From a virus: DNA of 42,757 nt. Below are positions 14,454-22,783 of the stretch, piece by piece. The first letter of the stretch is position 1; each line of letters opens with the position of its first letter. Where the stretch lies: IMG/VR virus record IMGVR_UViG_3300035210_000081, positions 1 to 42,757 of that record; one strand, given 5' to 3'. The notes under the pieces were generated by a model. That model had not been told where the DNA came from and did no database searches. It was given only the letters and a program-made list of their open reading frames with translations. Position numbers and translations under genes: made by a program.

Positions 14454-14848
14454 AGCACAGGCTCCCCTCGGTCCAGCTTCGCCAGGTAGGCCGACAGGGC
14501 CGCCACCGCGTCGCGCGCGGCCGCCAGGCGGTCCGTGTAGCGCGGCCCGCGCGCCGTGCGCTGCAGCGCCGCCATGGCCGCCTGGGCCTCGCGGGCGAAG
14601 AAGCGCAGCCGCTGCAGCTCGCCGGCCTCGGAGCTGGCGCCGGCCGCGCGCACGGACCGGGCGGCTGCGTCGTCGTAGGCGCGCACCAGGGCGGGCGGCG
14701 GCGGCGGCACGACGGGCGGTGCCACCGCGGGCCGCACCGCCCGCGGCGGGGCTGCAGGGGGCGGGGCGGCATCAACCGGCGTCGCCTCCGGCAGCGCGCA
14801 CGCCGCCATCATCAGGGTCAGCGCCAGCCATGCCCCTCGCTGCGTCAT
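14450..14848 (-). CDS. Outer-membrane spanin subunit (Rz1-like lipoprotein)
   Basis: 132 residues. The N-terminus MTQRGAWLALTLMMAACALP is a lipoprotein signal with lipobox MAA-C (Cys at about residue 17). A long Pro/Ala-rich segment (about 24-53) follows, typical of Rz1, and then a helical C-terminal half. It should bridge the outer membrane to the Rz-like partner and fuse membranes at lysis. Its ATG overlaps the i-spanin stop (ATGA): adjacent rather than nested as in lambda. Confidence 0.7.
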   Translation of the reverse strand: MTQRGAWLALTLMMAACALPEATPVDAAPPPAAPPRAVRPAVAPPVVPPPPPALVRAYDDAAARSVRAAGASSEAGELQRLRFFAREAQAAMAALQRTARGPRYTDRLAAARDAVAALSAYLAKLDRGEPVL

Positions 14849-15303
14849 CGCTTCACCTGCACTGGCCTGTTGGTTGCGCGGTCATACAGAAACCCCAGCC
14901 GCTCGCGCTCTACCGCCAGGCTTTCGCGGATGGCTGATGCGGCGTCGCGCGCGGCGTCCTGCTGCCCCGTCAGGGCGCGCAACACGCCTTCGATCCTGGC
15001 GAAGTGCTCTTCCGCGGTCGCGCGGTGCACCAGGTTGTCGCGTGACGCGTCGCCCAGCGCATCGACCCGCGCCGACAACCGCACCACCGCGTCGTGCGCC
15101 GCCACAGCCTCGGCGATCAGATTGGCGTTGGCGCTCTGGTGGTTCGCCAGCAGCGTCGCGGTGGTTGCGATCAGGCTGGCGACGCCACAGATGGTCGCCG
15201 CCACCCACCAATAGCGGCGCAGCATTTCAAAATTCGCCACGGTGAGCAGGCGCGGGCCGTCGCGCGTCCCGTCGTGCGCGTCCTCGTTCCGATCGTCGCT
15301 CAC
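14845..15303 (-). CDS. Inner-membrane spanin subunit (Rz-like)
   Basis: 152 residues from GTG at 15303 (GTGA overlap with the holin). The sequence is VSDDRNEDAHDGTRDG, then one membrane segment YWWVAATICGVASLIATTATLLA (about 36-58). A long periplasmic helix follows (ANLIAEAVAAHDAVVRLSARVDALG...EEHFARIEGVLRAL). An N-terminal anchor followed by coiled coil, next to an Rz1-like gene, is the i-spanin pattern. Identification rests on topology and context, not on sequence identity. Confidence 0.65.
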   Translation of the reverse strand: MSDDRNEDAHDGTRDGPRLLTVANFEMLRRYWWVAATICGVASLIATTATLLANHQSANANLIAEAVAAHDAVVRLSARVDALGDASRDNLVHRATAEEHFARIEGVLRALTGQQDAARDAASAIRESLAVERERLGFLYDRATNRPVQVKR

Positions 15304-15662
15304 GAGGGGCCGCTTTTCAGCGATGCCAGCGCCTCGTCCTTGCGCGCGCTGCCAGCGCTGGAGCCGACCCAAAAGCCTATGACCTGGCTTGCGTTGGCTG
15401 ATGCCGCACCCAAAACCAGCGACAAGATGGCGACGGTTGATGCAGGCAGGTCGCCGCGCATCGTCAGTGCCAGCGCGATGCCGGACAGCACGGCGTAGGT
15501 CAGGATGGTAATCACGCTCACCACCGGCGCACCCCACGTCAGGATCGAGCGGGCCACCGGCTCGCGTAAGGCGAGGGCCGCGCGCAGCCGGAGCACGGCA
15601 GCCGGGTCCGTCACGCCCGCGGCTTCGCACGCCGCGACGATCGGGTCTGATGTGTCTGTCAT
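15300..15662 (-). CDS. Holin-like membrane protein
   Basis: 120 residues. Soluble N-terminus (TDTSDPIVAACEAAGVTDPAAVLRLRAAL), then two hydrophobic segments (VVSVITILTYAVLSGIALALT and TVAILSLVLGAASANASQVIGFWV) and a short basic tail. This is like phage holins of the 3TM-holin type. It lies between the endolysin side of the cassette and the spanins. ATG at 15662 is chosen; a GTG at 15728 would add 22 residues and overlap the upstream gene. Confidence 0.6.
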   Translation of the reverse strand: MTDTSDPIVAACEAAGVTDPAAVLRLRAALALREPVARSILTWGAPVVSVITILTYAVLSGIALALTMRGDLPASTVAILSLVLGAASANASQVIGFWVGSSAGSARKDEALASLKSGPS

Positions 15663-15705
15663 TGTTCGCTCAAAATAAAACGGTGGTGGTGCTAAAATGT
15701 CGGCG

Positions 15706-15927
15706 TCACTTATACCATCGTCCGGCACGATCCTTGACCCATTTCGTCAGCAATCTTTCAAGCATCAAAACGGTGGGCGCCTTCGGGGAATTCGCCAGGT
15801 ACGTGATGGGCGTGCCTGGCGCGGCGTCGGCCACCTGATGCGCAATAAGAATGACATCATTCGGGAAGGCCGCCCGCAGCTCCGCGAACGCCGCGGCCGC
15901 CCGTGCAGACGGGACCTGGTTCGTCAT
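15706..15927 (-). CDS. Hypothetical small protein
   Basis: 73 residues, MTNQVPSARAAAAFAELRAAFPNDVILIAHQVADAAPGTPITYLANSPKAP..., ending KWVKDRAGRWYK. The ATG overlaps the preceding stop (ATGA). Function unknown; part of the lysis-region chain. Confidence 0.6.
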   Translation of the reverse strand: MTNQVPSARAAAAFAELRAAFPNDVILIAHQVADAAPGTPITYLANSPKAPTVLMLERLLTKWVKDRAGRWYK

Positions 15928-16124
15928 GGGGTCCTCCGGTTGGATGATGCGGCATAGCCCAGGATGCCGGCGCAGCGGCGGCAATGGCTCGTCACGCCGC
16001 GCGCCAGGTTCTGCGGCCGGACGGCGCGCACCGCGCCGCACCGGCATCGACAGACCCAGTACCCGGACACCAGGCGATGAAGGACGGTCCAGCCGCCCAC
16101 CCGCACGCCTGGTGCGAGGATCAC
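15924..16124 (-). CDS. Small zinc-ribbon protein
   Basis: 66 residues: WVCRCRCGAVRAVRPQNLARGVTSHCRRCAG, two Cys pairs spaced as a zinc ribbon, a recurrent small phage protein of unknown function. The ATG overlaps the YkgJ-like stop (ATGA). Confidence 0.6.
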   Translation of the reverse strand: MILAPGVRVGGWTVLHRLVSGYWVCRCRCGAVRAVRPQNLARGVTSHCRRCAGILGYAASSNRRTP

Positions 16125-16870
16125 CCCTCGGCCGGGTTGGTCAGCATCCTGCGCATAACTGCCAATGCCTCTTCCCGGGTCGGCTCGCGACCGCCGCCCA
16201 GCTTGCGCAGGATTTCTGTCTTGATGTGGTCCGGGGCTGTTTTGAGCAGGTGCACAGCCCCCATTTTCTTGGGGAACTCAGGATCGTTCAAAACCTCTAG
16301 CAGCACGTCGCTGGCAGAAAAGCCCTCGTTGCTCGCCCTGCGGCGCGCAACCGCGACCATGGACCCAAACTGCGCGGCCGCCAGGAACGCATCAGAGCGT
16401 TCGCTGTCCGGCTGGAACAGCCAGACAGGCTGCACGTGGTCGCCGTCGTATTTGTCCCGCATGTTGACGAGGGAAAACGCGCGGCAGTCATAGGTTCGGC
16501 ACGCGCTCGGCCGGTGCTCGTGGATGGTGCAGCCGTCCGGCCCCAGGTGGACGCATGCGCCGTCCTCGCGCTTGCGCAGCATCAGCACGCCATCCCGCGG
16601 CACCAGGTCCATGTGCATCAGGTCAATGGCCGTTTCCTTCGCCGGGTCGACGTCCACCCCGGCGTGGTAGCAGCACTGCGTGCACCCGCGGCACGGTACG
16701 TCGAGCTGAAGGCGCGTACCGGCGCGCTCTGCAGCGATGGCGTTTTGCCACGCGGTCAAAACCCTAATCGGGTCGCCGCCGATCCTGGCTGGCTTCACCT
16801 GGTCATCAAGCAAGTCGCGATATTCGGTATCGCCCCCTACTCGCCCCTGTCGTCGCTTCGCTTCACCCAT
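16121..16870 (-). CDS. YkgJ-family zinc/iron-chelating protein
   Basis: 249 residues. Start at ATG 16870 (MGEAKRRQGR) with AGGGGAAGG upstream. The Cys-rich core is CRGCTQCCYHAG, CVHLGPDGCTIHEHRPSACRTYDCR: the CxxCxxCC...CxxxxxxxCxIxxxRPxxCRxYxC pattern of YkgJ (PF03692-type) metal-binding proteins. In bacteria these bind zinc or an Fe-S cluster; the role is poorly known. It lies between endolysin and holin genes, an odd place for a metal-binding enzyme, so it may modify a virion or lysis protein. Longer frames upstream overlap the endolysin. Confidence 0.8.
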   Translation of the reverse strand: MGEAKRRQGRVGGDTEYRDLLDDQVKPARIGGDPIRVLTAWQNAIAAERAGTRLQLDVPCRGCTQCCYHAGVDVDPAKETAIDLMHMDLVPRDGVLMLRKREDGACVHLGPDGCTIHEHRPSACRTYDCRAFSLVNMRDKYDGDHVQPVWLFQPDSERSDAFLAAAQFGSMVAVARRRASNEGFSASDVLLEVLNDPEFPKKMGAVHLLKTAPDHIKTEILRKLGGGREPTREEALAVMRRMLTNPAEG

Positions 16871-16910
16871 AGCCTTCCCCTCTATGTTCACCCGCGATAA
16901 CATATCCTTA

Positions 16911-17525
16911 TCACGTGTGAGGCGGGGGTGCCGCAATCGCCTCGCCCAGCTCCTGCTCGATACGGACGGCATCCAGGCACATCGCGAACAGGCGGCGCGA
17001 CCAGCCGTGCGGCTGGCCATAGGACGCGCCGAAAGCCTGCCACTTGCCGCCCAGGCTCGACAGGTAAGCCAGGTGCCAGGCTTGGTATTCGCCGGCCGCC
17101 TCTATGATCTGGTCAGCGGTGCGCAGCCTGGCGACCGCGGCCAGCGTGACTTTGCCAACCACGCCATCAGCCGCGACGCCGACGGCATGCTGCAGCCACC
17201 GCCGTGGGTCGCCGCCATTCACCGCGCCATCAAACGTCAGCAGGGCCGCCCACGGTGGCAGCAGGTGGCAGCCCCACCACCGCCAATAGCCCCAGAAATA
17301 GGCTTCGACGCTCAGTGCCCGGTCGAGGTCGCGCACGTCGCGCGGCATGCGGCGGCGGACATCATCAGGCAGCCGCGCCAGCGTCGCCGGCCAGCTCTGC
17401 GTATCGTGCCCGTATTTTGTTATGCCTCCGGTGTCCTGCTTGTCGTCAGACAGAACACCCTCCGCGACAAGCACCCAATCAACCACGCGGGTGAAAACTT
17501 CGTTGTATGTGATTGGATCGTTCAC
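16911..17525 (-). CDS. Endolysin, GH108-type N-acetylmuramidase
   Basis: 204 residues, GTG start with an AGGGGGG site. TRVVDWVLVAEGVLSDDKQDTGGITKYGHD carries the family signature, with Glu22 the expected catalytic residue, and the C-terminal part (VGVAADGVVGKVTLAAV...AAGEYQAWHLAYLSS) is a PG-binding_3-like domain. It degrades peptidoglycan at lysis. There is no signal peptide, so release depends on the holin. Confidence 0.85.
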   Translation of the reverse strand: MNDPITYNEVFTRVVDWVLVAEGVLSDDKQDTGGITKYGHDTQSWPATLARLPDDVRRRMPRDVRDLDRALSVEAYFWGYWRWWGCHLLPPWAALLTFDGAVNGGDPRRWLQHAVGVAADGVVGKVTLAAVARLRTADQIIEAAGEYQAWHLAYLSSLGGKWQAFGASYGQPHGWSRRLFAMCLDAVRIEQELGEAIAAPPPHT

Positions 17526-17528
17526 GAC

Positions 17529-20477
17529 TTAGCCCCCCTGGTCCAGTGCATTGCGTGGCCGCAGTGTCGATGGGTCGGGGTGCAGCAAATTCATCCCGCG
17601 GTCCCGGTCGATGCCGGCCTGTTTGCCTGCCTTCATCGACCCGATTGCGGCCCGTCCGATGGTCACCGCGGCGCTGCCCAACGGGCCCAGCGCGGCATTT
17701 GCCGCCACGTGCGCCACGGTGCTGCCCGCCATGCCGCCGGCCAAACCCTTTACGGTGTCCCAAGTATTTTGCACGGTATCGCTCCCGGGCACGCTCGCCA
17801 GCTCCTTGGTTGTGGCGGAGCGCCGCAGATCATCGCGCAGCGCCCACAGCTTATCGAGCACGTCCGGCGGTATGTGCTTGTAACCGTTCTGCACATGGCC
17901 GGGCATGTCGCGCCCTTCTACGATGTCCTTCATGACACGCTGGACGCGCGAAAACTGGATGCGGTTTTGGCTGTCGTAGAAATCGCTCTCGTGGCCTCGC
18001 AGCGTTTCCATGGCGTCACGCTTTGCCAAACTTGCAGCCGTGTTCTGCATGTAATTTCGATATCCAGGCGCACCGGTTTCTATGGCGGCGTCTAATGTCT
18101 TGATGACGCCACCCAGCTCGCCCTGCACGTGGACAAGGTTGCGATCCTGGCTCTGCGACTGCTTCGACCGCATGCGGTTCAGATCTTCGCGCAGCCCATA
18201 CAGCGCCTCTGGATCGGATTTGAAATTTCCGTCGGCGTCGCGCAGCCTGTCGAGCAACGGCTTGATGTAGCTCTGCAGGTGCGTGTTTTCGGAGCCGCGC
18301 GCATCGCTGAGCGTCCCCTTGATTTGGTCCTCTACCGCTTGCATGGCCGGCGCACCCACGGGCTGCTTGCCATCGAACGCCGCAGGGTAGTCCTGGGCAA
18401 TCTGCGCCTTGGTCGCTTCCTCCTGCCGATACAGCTGCACTTTCGATGGGATGATTTCGTTTTGCAGAAAGGCCTGTCGCTTCTCGTTGTTGCTCGTAAC
18501 GATGTCGCGCGCCTCTTGGCTGACTTCCTGGCTCCGGATGCCAAGCGCCTTCAACTCGCGCGCAACCGCAACGCTTTGCTCTGCCTCTGCACTGGTAGGG
18601 TGGATGCCCTCTATATGTATGGTGCGGTCAGGTCCGCTTGGCTGCGTCTCGTTCAACCTGGCCCGCTCCGCCACGGACCGGTGCGCCAGGTCCTCCGCCA
18701 GCGGCACGGCCGTGTCGCCCTCCGTCGCCGCGGCGCCGGCGCTGCGCGGCACGGGCGCGTCCCATCCCCGGTTTTCGTTGGCCGGCGTCCGCGGCGCCGT
18801 GACGGGCGGGGCTGGTGGCGCGGCTGGCTTGGGCGTGTCGGCCCCTTCTACGAAGGCCTGCAGGGCGTTGGCACCGCCGCGCGCCACAGCCCGCGTCCCG
18901 GCTCCCGCCAGGCCTGCGGCGCCACCGGCCAAAATGCTGCCGCCGATCTCCGCCGCCGGCTTGGCCCAATCGGGCGCAGCCGCGGCAGCTGCATCGCCAC
19001 CGATGGCGCCACCGGCGCCGACCAGGGCGGGGCCCGCCAGGCTGCCGGGCCCCAGCGCCATGACAGTGCCGGCGCCACCAACGCCGAGCCGCGTCAACCG
19101 CTCCGCTTCTGAGCTCGGCACGAACGCCGGCGCGCCGATCGCCTGGCCCAGGGCGTTGACGGCCCGCGTCCCGGGCTGTGCGACCTCGTCATCAAGCAAG
19201 CTGTGCCGCTGCGCGTCAGTGAACCGCTGGCCGCCCAGCAGCGGCGCCACCGCGTCGTGCGCGAACACGCCGCCGGTGAGCGCCATCTTGCCCAGGTTGC
19301 CGACGGGGTCCGACAGGAAATTGCCGACGCTCGCCCCAACGTCCGTCAGCCCAGCCGCCGCGGCCCGCGCCAGGCCTGTCGCCGTCGTGCCGCCTGGTGC
19401 CGCCGGCGCCGCAGCTGGAGCTGATGCGGCCGCCGCCGGGACCGGGGCCGGCTGCATCAGCGAACGTACCAGCGCCTCGCCTGCCGCGTGGTCCGGGTCA
19501 ACGGACGGCGACGAGCCGCCCGGCTGCGCCACCGGTGACGCCGCGCCGGCGAGGGGCGCTGACCGGGCAGCGGGCGCCCGCTGTCCGGTCAACGAGCGCA
19601 CCAGCGCCGCGCCCGCCAGCGTGTCGGGATCGGACAAAGCGGGGAGGGGGGCGGCCGCCACTGGTGTGTCTCCTGGTTTGGCAAACCTGACCTGTTGCCC
19701 GATTTTCAGATTTGCGATCGGATAGGCGCCGCCCTCGTTCTGCGCGGGGCTGAAGTGCATGGGGTCGCTTTTCGGGCCGGTCCATGCGCCGCCCCAGCCA
19801 AGCCCCCACTTCTGCGCCATGTCATAGATGTCGGCCGGCAAGTCGTTCTTCCCGCCCCGCCCGTTGACGGGGTTGGCGTCCGGGTTGATGTCGATGGCGG
19901 CGCCGCTGCCGTGGTGCGATCTGATGTGCGTGCCGGCAATAAATTTGTCGTGGTAGCCTTGCACGTCCGTGAATTTGTAGCCGGTTCCGCCAAGGTCGTT
20001 GAGAAAACCTGTAAAGTTGTCGCGGTATCTTTGGTTGATCGTAAACTTGTTGCCACCGACTGTGATTTGCGCCAGCGTCGGGATGTCATCGGGCGGCTGT
20101 GGTGCAGACAGTCCGCCAACGATACCAACCATTGACGCCAGCGTGTCGGCGTAGCGCGGATTTTCCGAGTTGTAGCCCATCGCCGTCAGCGCCCTGGCCT
20201 GTCTTACCGGGTCTGGGATCGCAGAAGCGCCGGAGTAGCGGGGCGAATTCATCAGGTCGACGTAGGCCTGTGCCGCCGCCGGGACATCCGGATAGCTTGC
20301 CGGCTGCCCGCCTGGCGATATTCCGAACAGGTTGTTGTTTCTGTGACGCTTGCCCCAGCCGCTTTCGTAGGCTGCATGCCCCAGCACCAGGTGAGGATGC
20401 AGCCCGGTGGCCTGCGAGATGTCATCGCCCAGCGGGCCATACGTCGACAGGAAATCAGTCTGGTCCTGCGTTGGCAT
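17529..20477 (-). CDS. Large ejection (internal virion) protein with two peptidoglycan-hydrolase domains
   Basis: 982 residues. Residues 5-125 are a glucosaminidase (FlgJ/Flg-type: HPHLVLGHAAYESGWGK with Glu38, then NNLFGI). Residues about 150-245 are an M15-type peptidase with HxxGxAxD (H189, D196) and the DPMHF histidine (H241). Pro/Ala-rich linkers (about 270-370 and 560-600) follow, then long helical regions and a Gly/Ala-rich part that may insert in membranes. This fits an ejected tail/internal protein that opens the cell wall during DNA entry. It lies just upstream of the endolysin, separate from it. Two cell-wall domains in one protein is less usual. Confidence 0.85.
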   Translation of the reverse strand: MPTQDQTDFLSTYGPLGDDISQATGLHPHLVLGHAAYESGWGKRHRNNNLFGISPGGQPASYPDVPAAAQAYVDLMNSPRYSGASAIPDPVRQARALTAMGYNSENPRYADTLASMVGIVGGLSAPQPPDDIPTLAQITVGGNKFTINQRYRDNFTGFLNDLGGTGYKFTDVQGYHDKFIAGTHIRSHHGSGAAIDINPDANPVNGRGGKNDLPADIYDMAQKWGLGWGGAWTGPKSDPMHFSPAQNEGGAYPIANLKIGQQVRFAKPGDTPVAAAPLPALSDPDTLAGAALVRSLTGQRAPAARSAPLAGAASPVAQPGGSSPSVDPDHAAGEALVRSLMQPAPVPAAAASAPAAAPAAPGGTTATGLARAAAAGLTDVGASVGNFLSDPVGNLGKMALTGGVFAHDAVAPLLGGQRFTDAQRHSLLDDEVAQPGTRAVNALGQAIGAPAFVPSSEAERLTRLGVGGAGTVMALGPGSLAGPALVGAGGAIGGDAAAAAAPDWAKPAAEIGGSILAGGAAGLAGAGTRAVARGGANALQAFVEGADTPKPAAPPAPPVTAPRTPANENRGWDAPVPRSAGAAATEGDTAVPLAEDLAHRSVAERARLNETQPSGPDRTIHIEGIHPTSAEAEQSVAVARELKALGIRSQEVSQEARDIVTSNNEKRQAFLQNEIIPSKVQLYRQEEATKAQIAQDYPAAFDGKQPVGAPAMQAVEDQIKGTLSDARGSENTHLQSYIKPLLDRLRDADGNFKSDPEALYGLREDLNRMRSKQSQSQDRNLVHVQGELGGVIKTLDAAIETGAPGYRNYMQNTAASLAKRDAMETLRGHESDFYDSQNRIQFSRVQRVMKDIVEGRDMPGHVQNGYKHIPPDVLDKLWALRDDLRRSATTKELASVPGSDTVQNTWDTVKGLAGGMAGSTVAHVAANAALGPLGSAAVTIGRAAIGSMKAGKQAGIDRDRGMNLLHPDPSTLRPRNALDQGG

Positions 20478-20478
20478 T

Positions 20479-21975
20479 TTACGGTGCCGCGCCTGGCAGG
20501 TTCAGCATACCGCTACGATGCGCGATGGCCGCGGCCTTGAAGAACCGCGCGCGCTCGGCCGGTGTCATTTTTCCAAGCATTGATTTTGGATCGTTAACAT
20601 TCAACTCCGCCGGGGTGAACATATCGGCGGCGAAACCGCGCTGGTCTACTGCGCCGCTGAATTCTGCGGAGTGCCGGCCGTAGCCCAATCCGGATTGGTC
20701 CTTGTGCTCGCTCACCTGCGCGATCTGCTGCCGCTGCCGTCCGATTTCGTTGCGTAGAACCTCGAAATTTGCGGGCGTGCTGATCGAGGTTCCGGCATTC
20801 GACGCCACAGCCATCGCCCGGCCTGCGTCGGTGCCGCTCGCCGCGCCCTGATCGCCCGCATATTTCTCTGTGTATTTGCGGAACAAATCGTAGTTCTTGA
20901 CGTCGTCGACAAGGCCCCGCGGCAGCAGCCCCTGAGCCGCCAGGAACGAATACATGGCGTGCGTTGTCTCGGTCGACTTGCCCGAGTTGGTCAGCCGCAA
21001 GGCCTCGTATGCGTGTTGCAGGTTCTGGATGGACGCGTTTCCGGTAGCCACCGCGGCCTGTGCGGTTTTGAAGTTCGCCACGTCCGCCGCATTGTCGGCC
21101 GTCGACGTCGGCGACAGGCCGGTGACCACGGACCCGGCCGGAGGACCGCCGGGGACGGGCAAGCGCGGCTGATTGGTGGGGCTCGGCGGTGGTGCACGAC
21201 CCGCCGGGCCGGTAAGGTCGCCACGGCCCTGGTTGGCCGCCTGGCCTGCCAACGGCGTAGCGGTAGGGGCGCCGGTCGACGTCACGCCAGGCTGCTGCGT
21301 CAGCAACTCCGACCGGCTCGGGTATGTCTGCACCGGCGCGCCACCGGGCCGGAACCCGCCGCCTTGGATCGGCGGTGCGATCACGCCAGGCTGGACCTGC
21401 TGCCCGTTGTTGACGCTGCCCGGCGACCCGTACGTCTGTTCTAGCTGCTGCTGCGTCGACGCCGCTGTCATCTGGTGCTCACGCAGCCACCGCTCGCGGC
21501 CTTGCGGATCGGCCGGCATCGTCGACATCTGCCGCTGTACCTCGGCCATCGTCAGCATGCCGCCGGCCAGGCCTCGCTGCAAAATGCTCATCATGGACGC
21601 GTCGCTGAAATCACCAGACTGCAGCACGGCCCCGGCCGTGGCGTTGACCCACGCCAGCTTTTTTTCGACCTGCGCAAGCTGCGCGTCCGATATCGTCTGC
21701 GTCGCACCAAGCCCAGACTGTGCCGACAGCGCGGCGACCGGCCCGGCCTGCTGCAGGTTTTTGCGGAACAGCTCCGGGCTGAATTCGCCCGTCTTTGGAT
21801 CAATCGCGGCCTGCTGCGCTTCGCCAACGGCCTGCTTTGCCTGCCACTCGCGATTGCCCCACATCTTGCCCGCGATATCCTGGCCGGCGCCGTAGGCGGA
21901 CAGCAAATTAGGCGACAGGCCCTGCGGGTGCGCGATGCTGTTGAGCAGGCCACCGCTAAGCGGATTATCAGACAT
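20479..21975 (-). CDS. Ejection / internal virion protein
   Basis: 498 residues. Helical N-terminal part (AYGAGQDIAGKMWGNREWQAKQAVGEAQQAAI), a Gly/Pro/Gln-rich centre and a helical C-terminus. There is no catalytic motif. Its place between two other ejection-type proteins, and its composition, fit a P22 gp7/gp16/gp20-like internal protein. GGGTGAGG site precedes the ATG. Confidence 0.65.
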   Translation of the reverse strand: MSDNPLSGGLLNSIAHPQGLSPNLLSAYGAGQDIAGKMWGNREWQAKQAVGEAQQAAIDPKTGEFSPELFRKNLQQAGPVAALSAQSGLGATQTISDAQLAQVEKKLAWVNATAGAVLQSGDFSDASMMSILQRGLAGGMLTMAEVQRQMSTMPADPQGRERWLREHQMTAASTQQQLEQTYGSPGSVNNGQQVQPGVIAPPIQGGGFRPGGAPVQTYPSRSELLTQQPGVTSTGAPTATPLAGQAANQGRGDLTGPAGRAPPPSPTNQPRLPVPGGPPAGSVVTGLSPTSTADNAADVANFKTAQAAVATGNASIQNLQHAYEALRLTNSGKSTETTHAMYSFLAAQGLLPRGLVDDVKNYDLFRKYTEKYAGDQGAASGTDAGRAMAVASNAGTSISTPANFEVLRNEIGRQRQQIAQVSEHKDQSGLGYGRHSAEFSGAVDQRGFAADMFTPAELNVNDPKSMLGKMTPAERARFFKAAAIAHRSGMLNLPGAAP

Positions 21976-21980
21976 CTACC

Positions 21981-22781
21981 TCACCCCGTCGCTGTGCTGC
22001 TCATATCCCGCGGCGCCGTGTAGCCAATCGTTTTGCCGCTGCTCAAACCGTTCTGCATGCCGGAGTACTGCAGATAATTGCTGATGCCGCTGTTAACGGT
22101 CCCGGAGACGGAATTGTTGACGCCCATCGTCCCGGCCGCCGTCGCCTGCCCGGCTTGGTTCAGATAGTTGCTGCCCGCAGCGGAGGAGTATGTCCCGGCC
22201 TGTCCTGTCTGCGCTGCGGCATTCTCGCCAACGCCGGCCGTACCGGACAGGCGCGTGTAAAGGTTCTGCGCGTTGGCCTGCTGGCCTGTATTAAGATTTA
22301 TGAAATCCTGAGATCTGGTCTGGGCATTTGAGAATTGTTGCTGATACGTGCTGTCGGACAGGCCGGTGGCGAACGTCGCCGCGCCTCGCATGGCGGCCCC
22401 GGACACGCCAAGCCCGCGCGCCGCGGCCGCGCTCTGTGTGCTCTGCAGGCCGGTACGCAGGTTGAAGCGATAGCCCGGCGTTTTCTCCAGCTCGCTCTGC
22501 GTCATCGTGCCGGGCATGGCGTCCTGCGACATCTGCAGGTAATTCGGCTGACCCGTCGTGAAGCCGCTTTCGTTCAGACCTTGCAGCTGGTCTGCGGCGG
22601 CCTGGCCAGCCTTGTTGTAGGGCGCCAAGTCGCCGCGCGTGATGCCGTATTGTTTTTCTTGCAGGGCCGCGGCGGCGTTGGCGCCTTTCGCCGCCTGGCC
22701 CGCCGCCTTGCTTGACGAGTAGGCGCCGATGCCGGCGCTGACGACGCTGGCCCCCGCCGCTACCATTGCGCCAGCGCCCAT
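21981..22781 (-). CDS. DNA ejection/transfer protein (p32-like)
   Basis: 266 residues. N-terminal Ala/Gly-rich hydrophobic segment (MGAGAMVAAGASVVSAGIGAYSSSKAAGQAAKG), then GITRGDLAPYNKAGQAAADQLQGL and a repeat-like Ala/Gly/Gln/Asn/Ser-rich C-terminal region. This is the pattern of phage DNA transfer proteins such as 'p32'. It would be ejected with the genome to help form the channel. Confidence 0.7.
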   Translation of the reverse strand: MGAGAMVAAGASVVSAGIGAYSSSKAAGQAAKGANAAAALQEKQYGITRGDLAPYNKAGQAAADQLQGLNESGFTTGQPNYLQMSQDAMPGTMTQSELEKTPGYRFNLRTGLQSTQSAAAARGLGVSGAAMRGAATFATGLSDSTYQQQFSNAQTRSQDFINLNTGQQANAQNLYTRLSGTAGVGENAAAQTGQAGTYSSAAGSNYLNQAGQATAAGTMGVNNSVSGTVNSGISNYLQYSGMQNGLSSGKTIGYTAPRDMSSTATG

Positions 22782-22783
22782 GA

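Noticed and set aside
16737-18095. Long plus-strand frame (452 codons) opposite endolysin and ejection genes
   Set aside because: Antisense shadow of GC-rich minus-strand genes; low-complexity Arg/Pro/Gln composition and no RBS.
18409-19725. 438-codon plus-strand frame opposite the 982-residue ejection protein
   Set aside because: Antisense shadow; composition Ala/Pro/Arg-rich without domains; the minus strand carries clear motifs.
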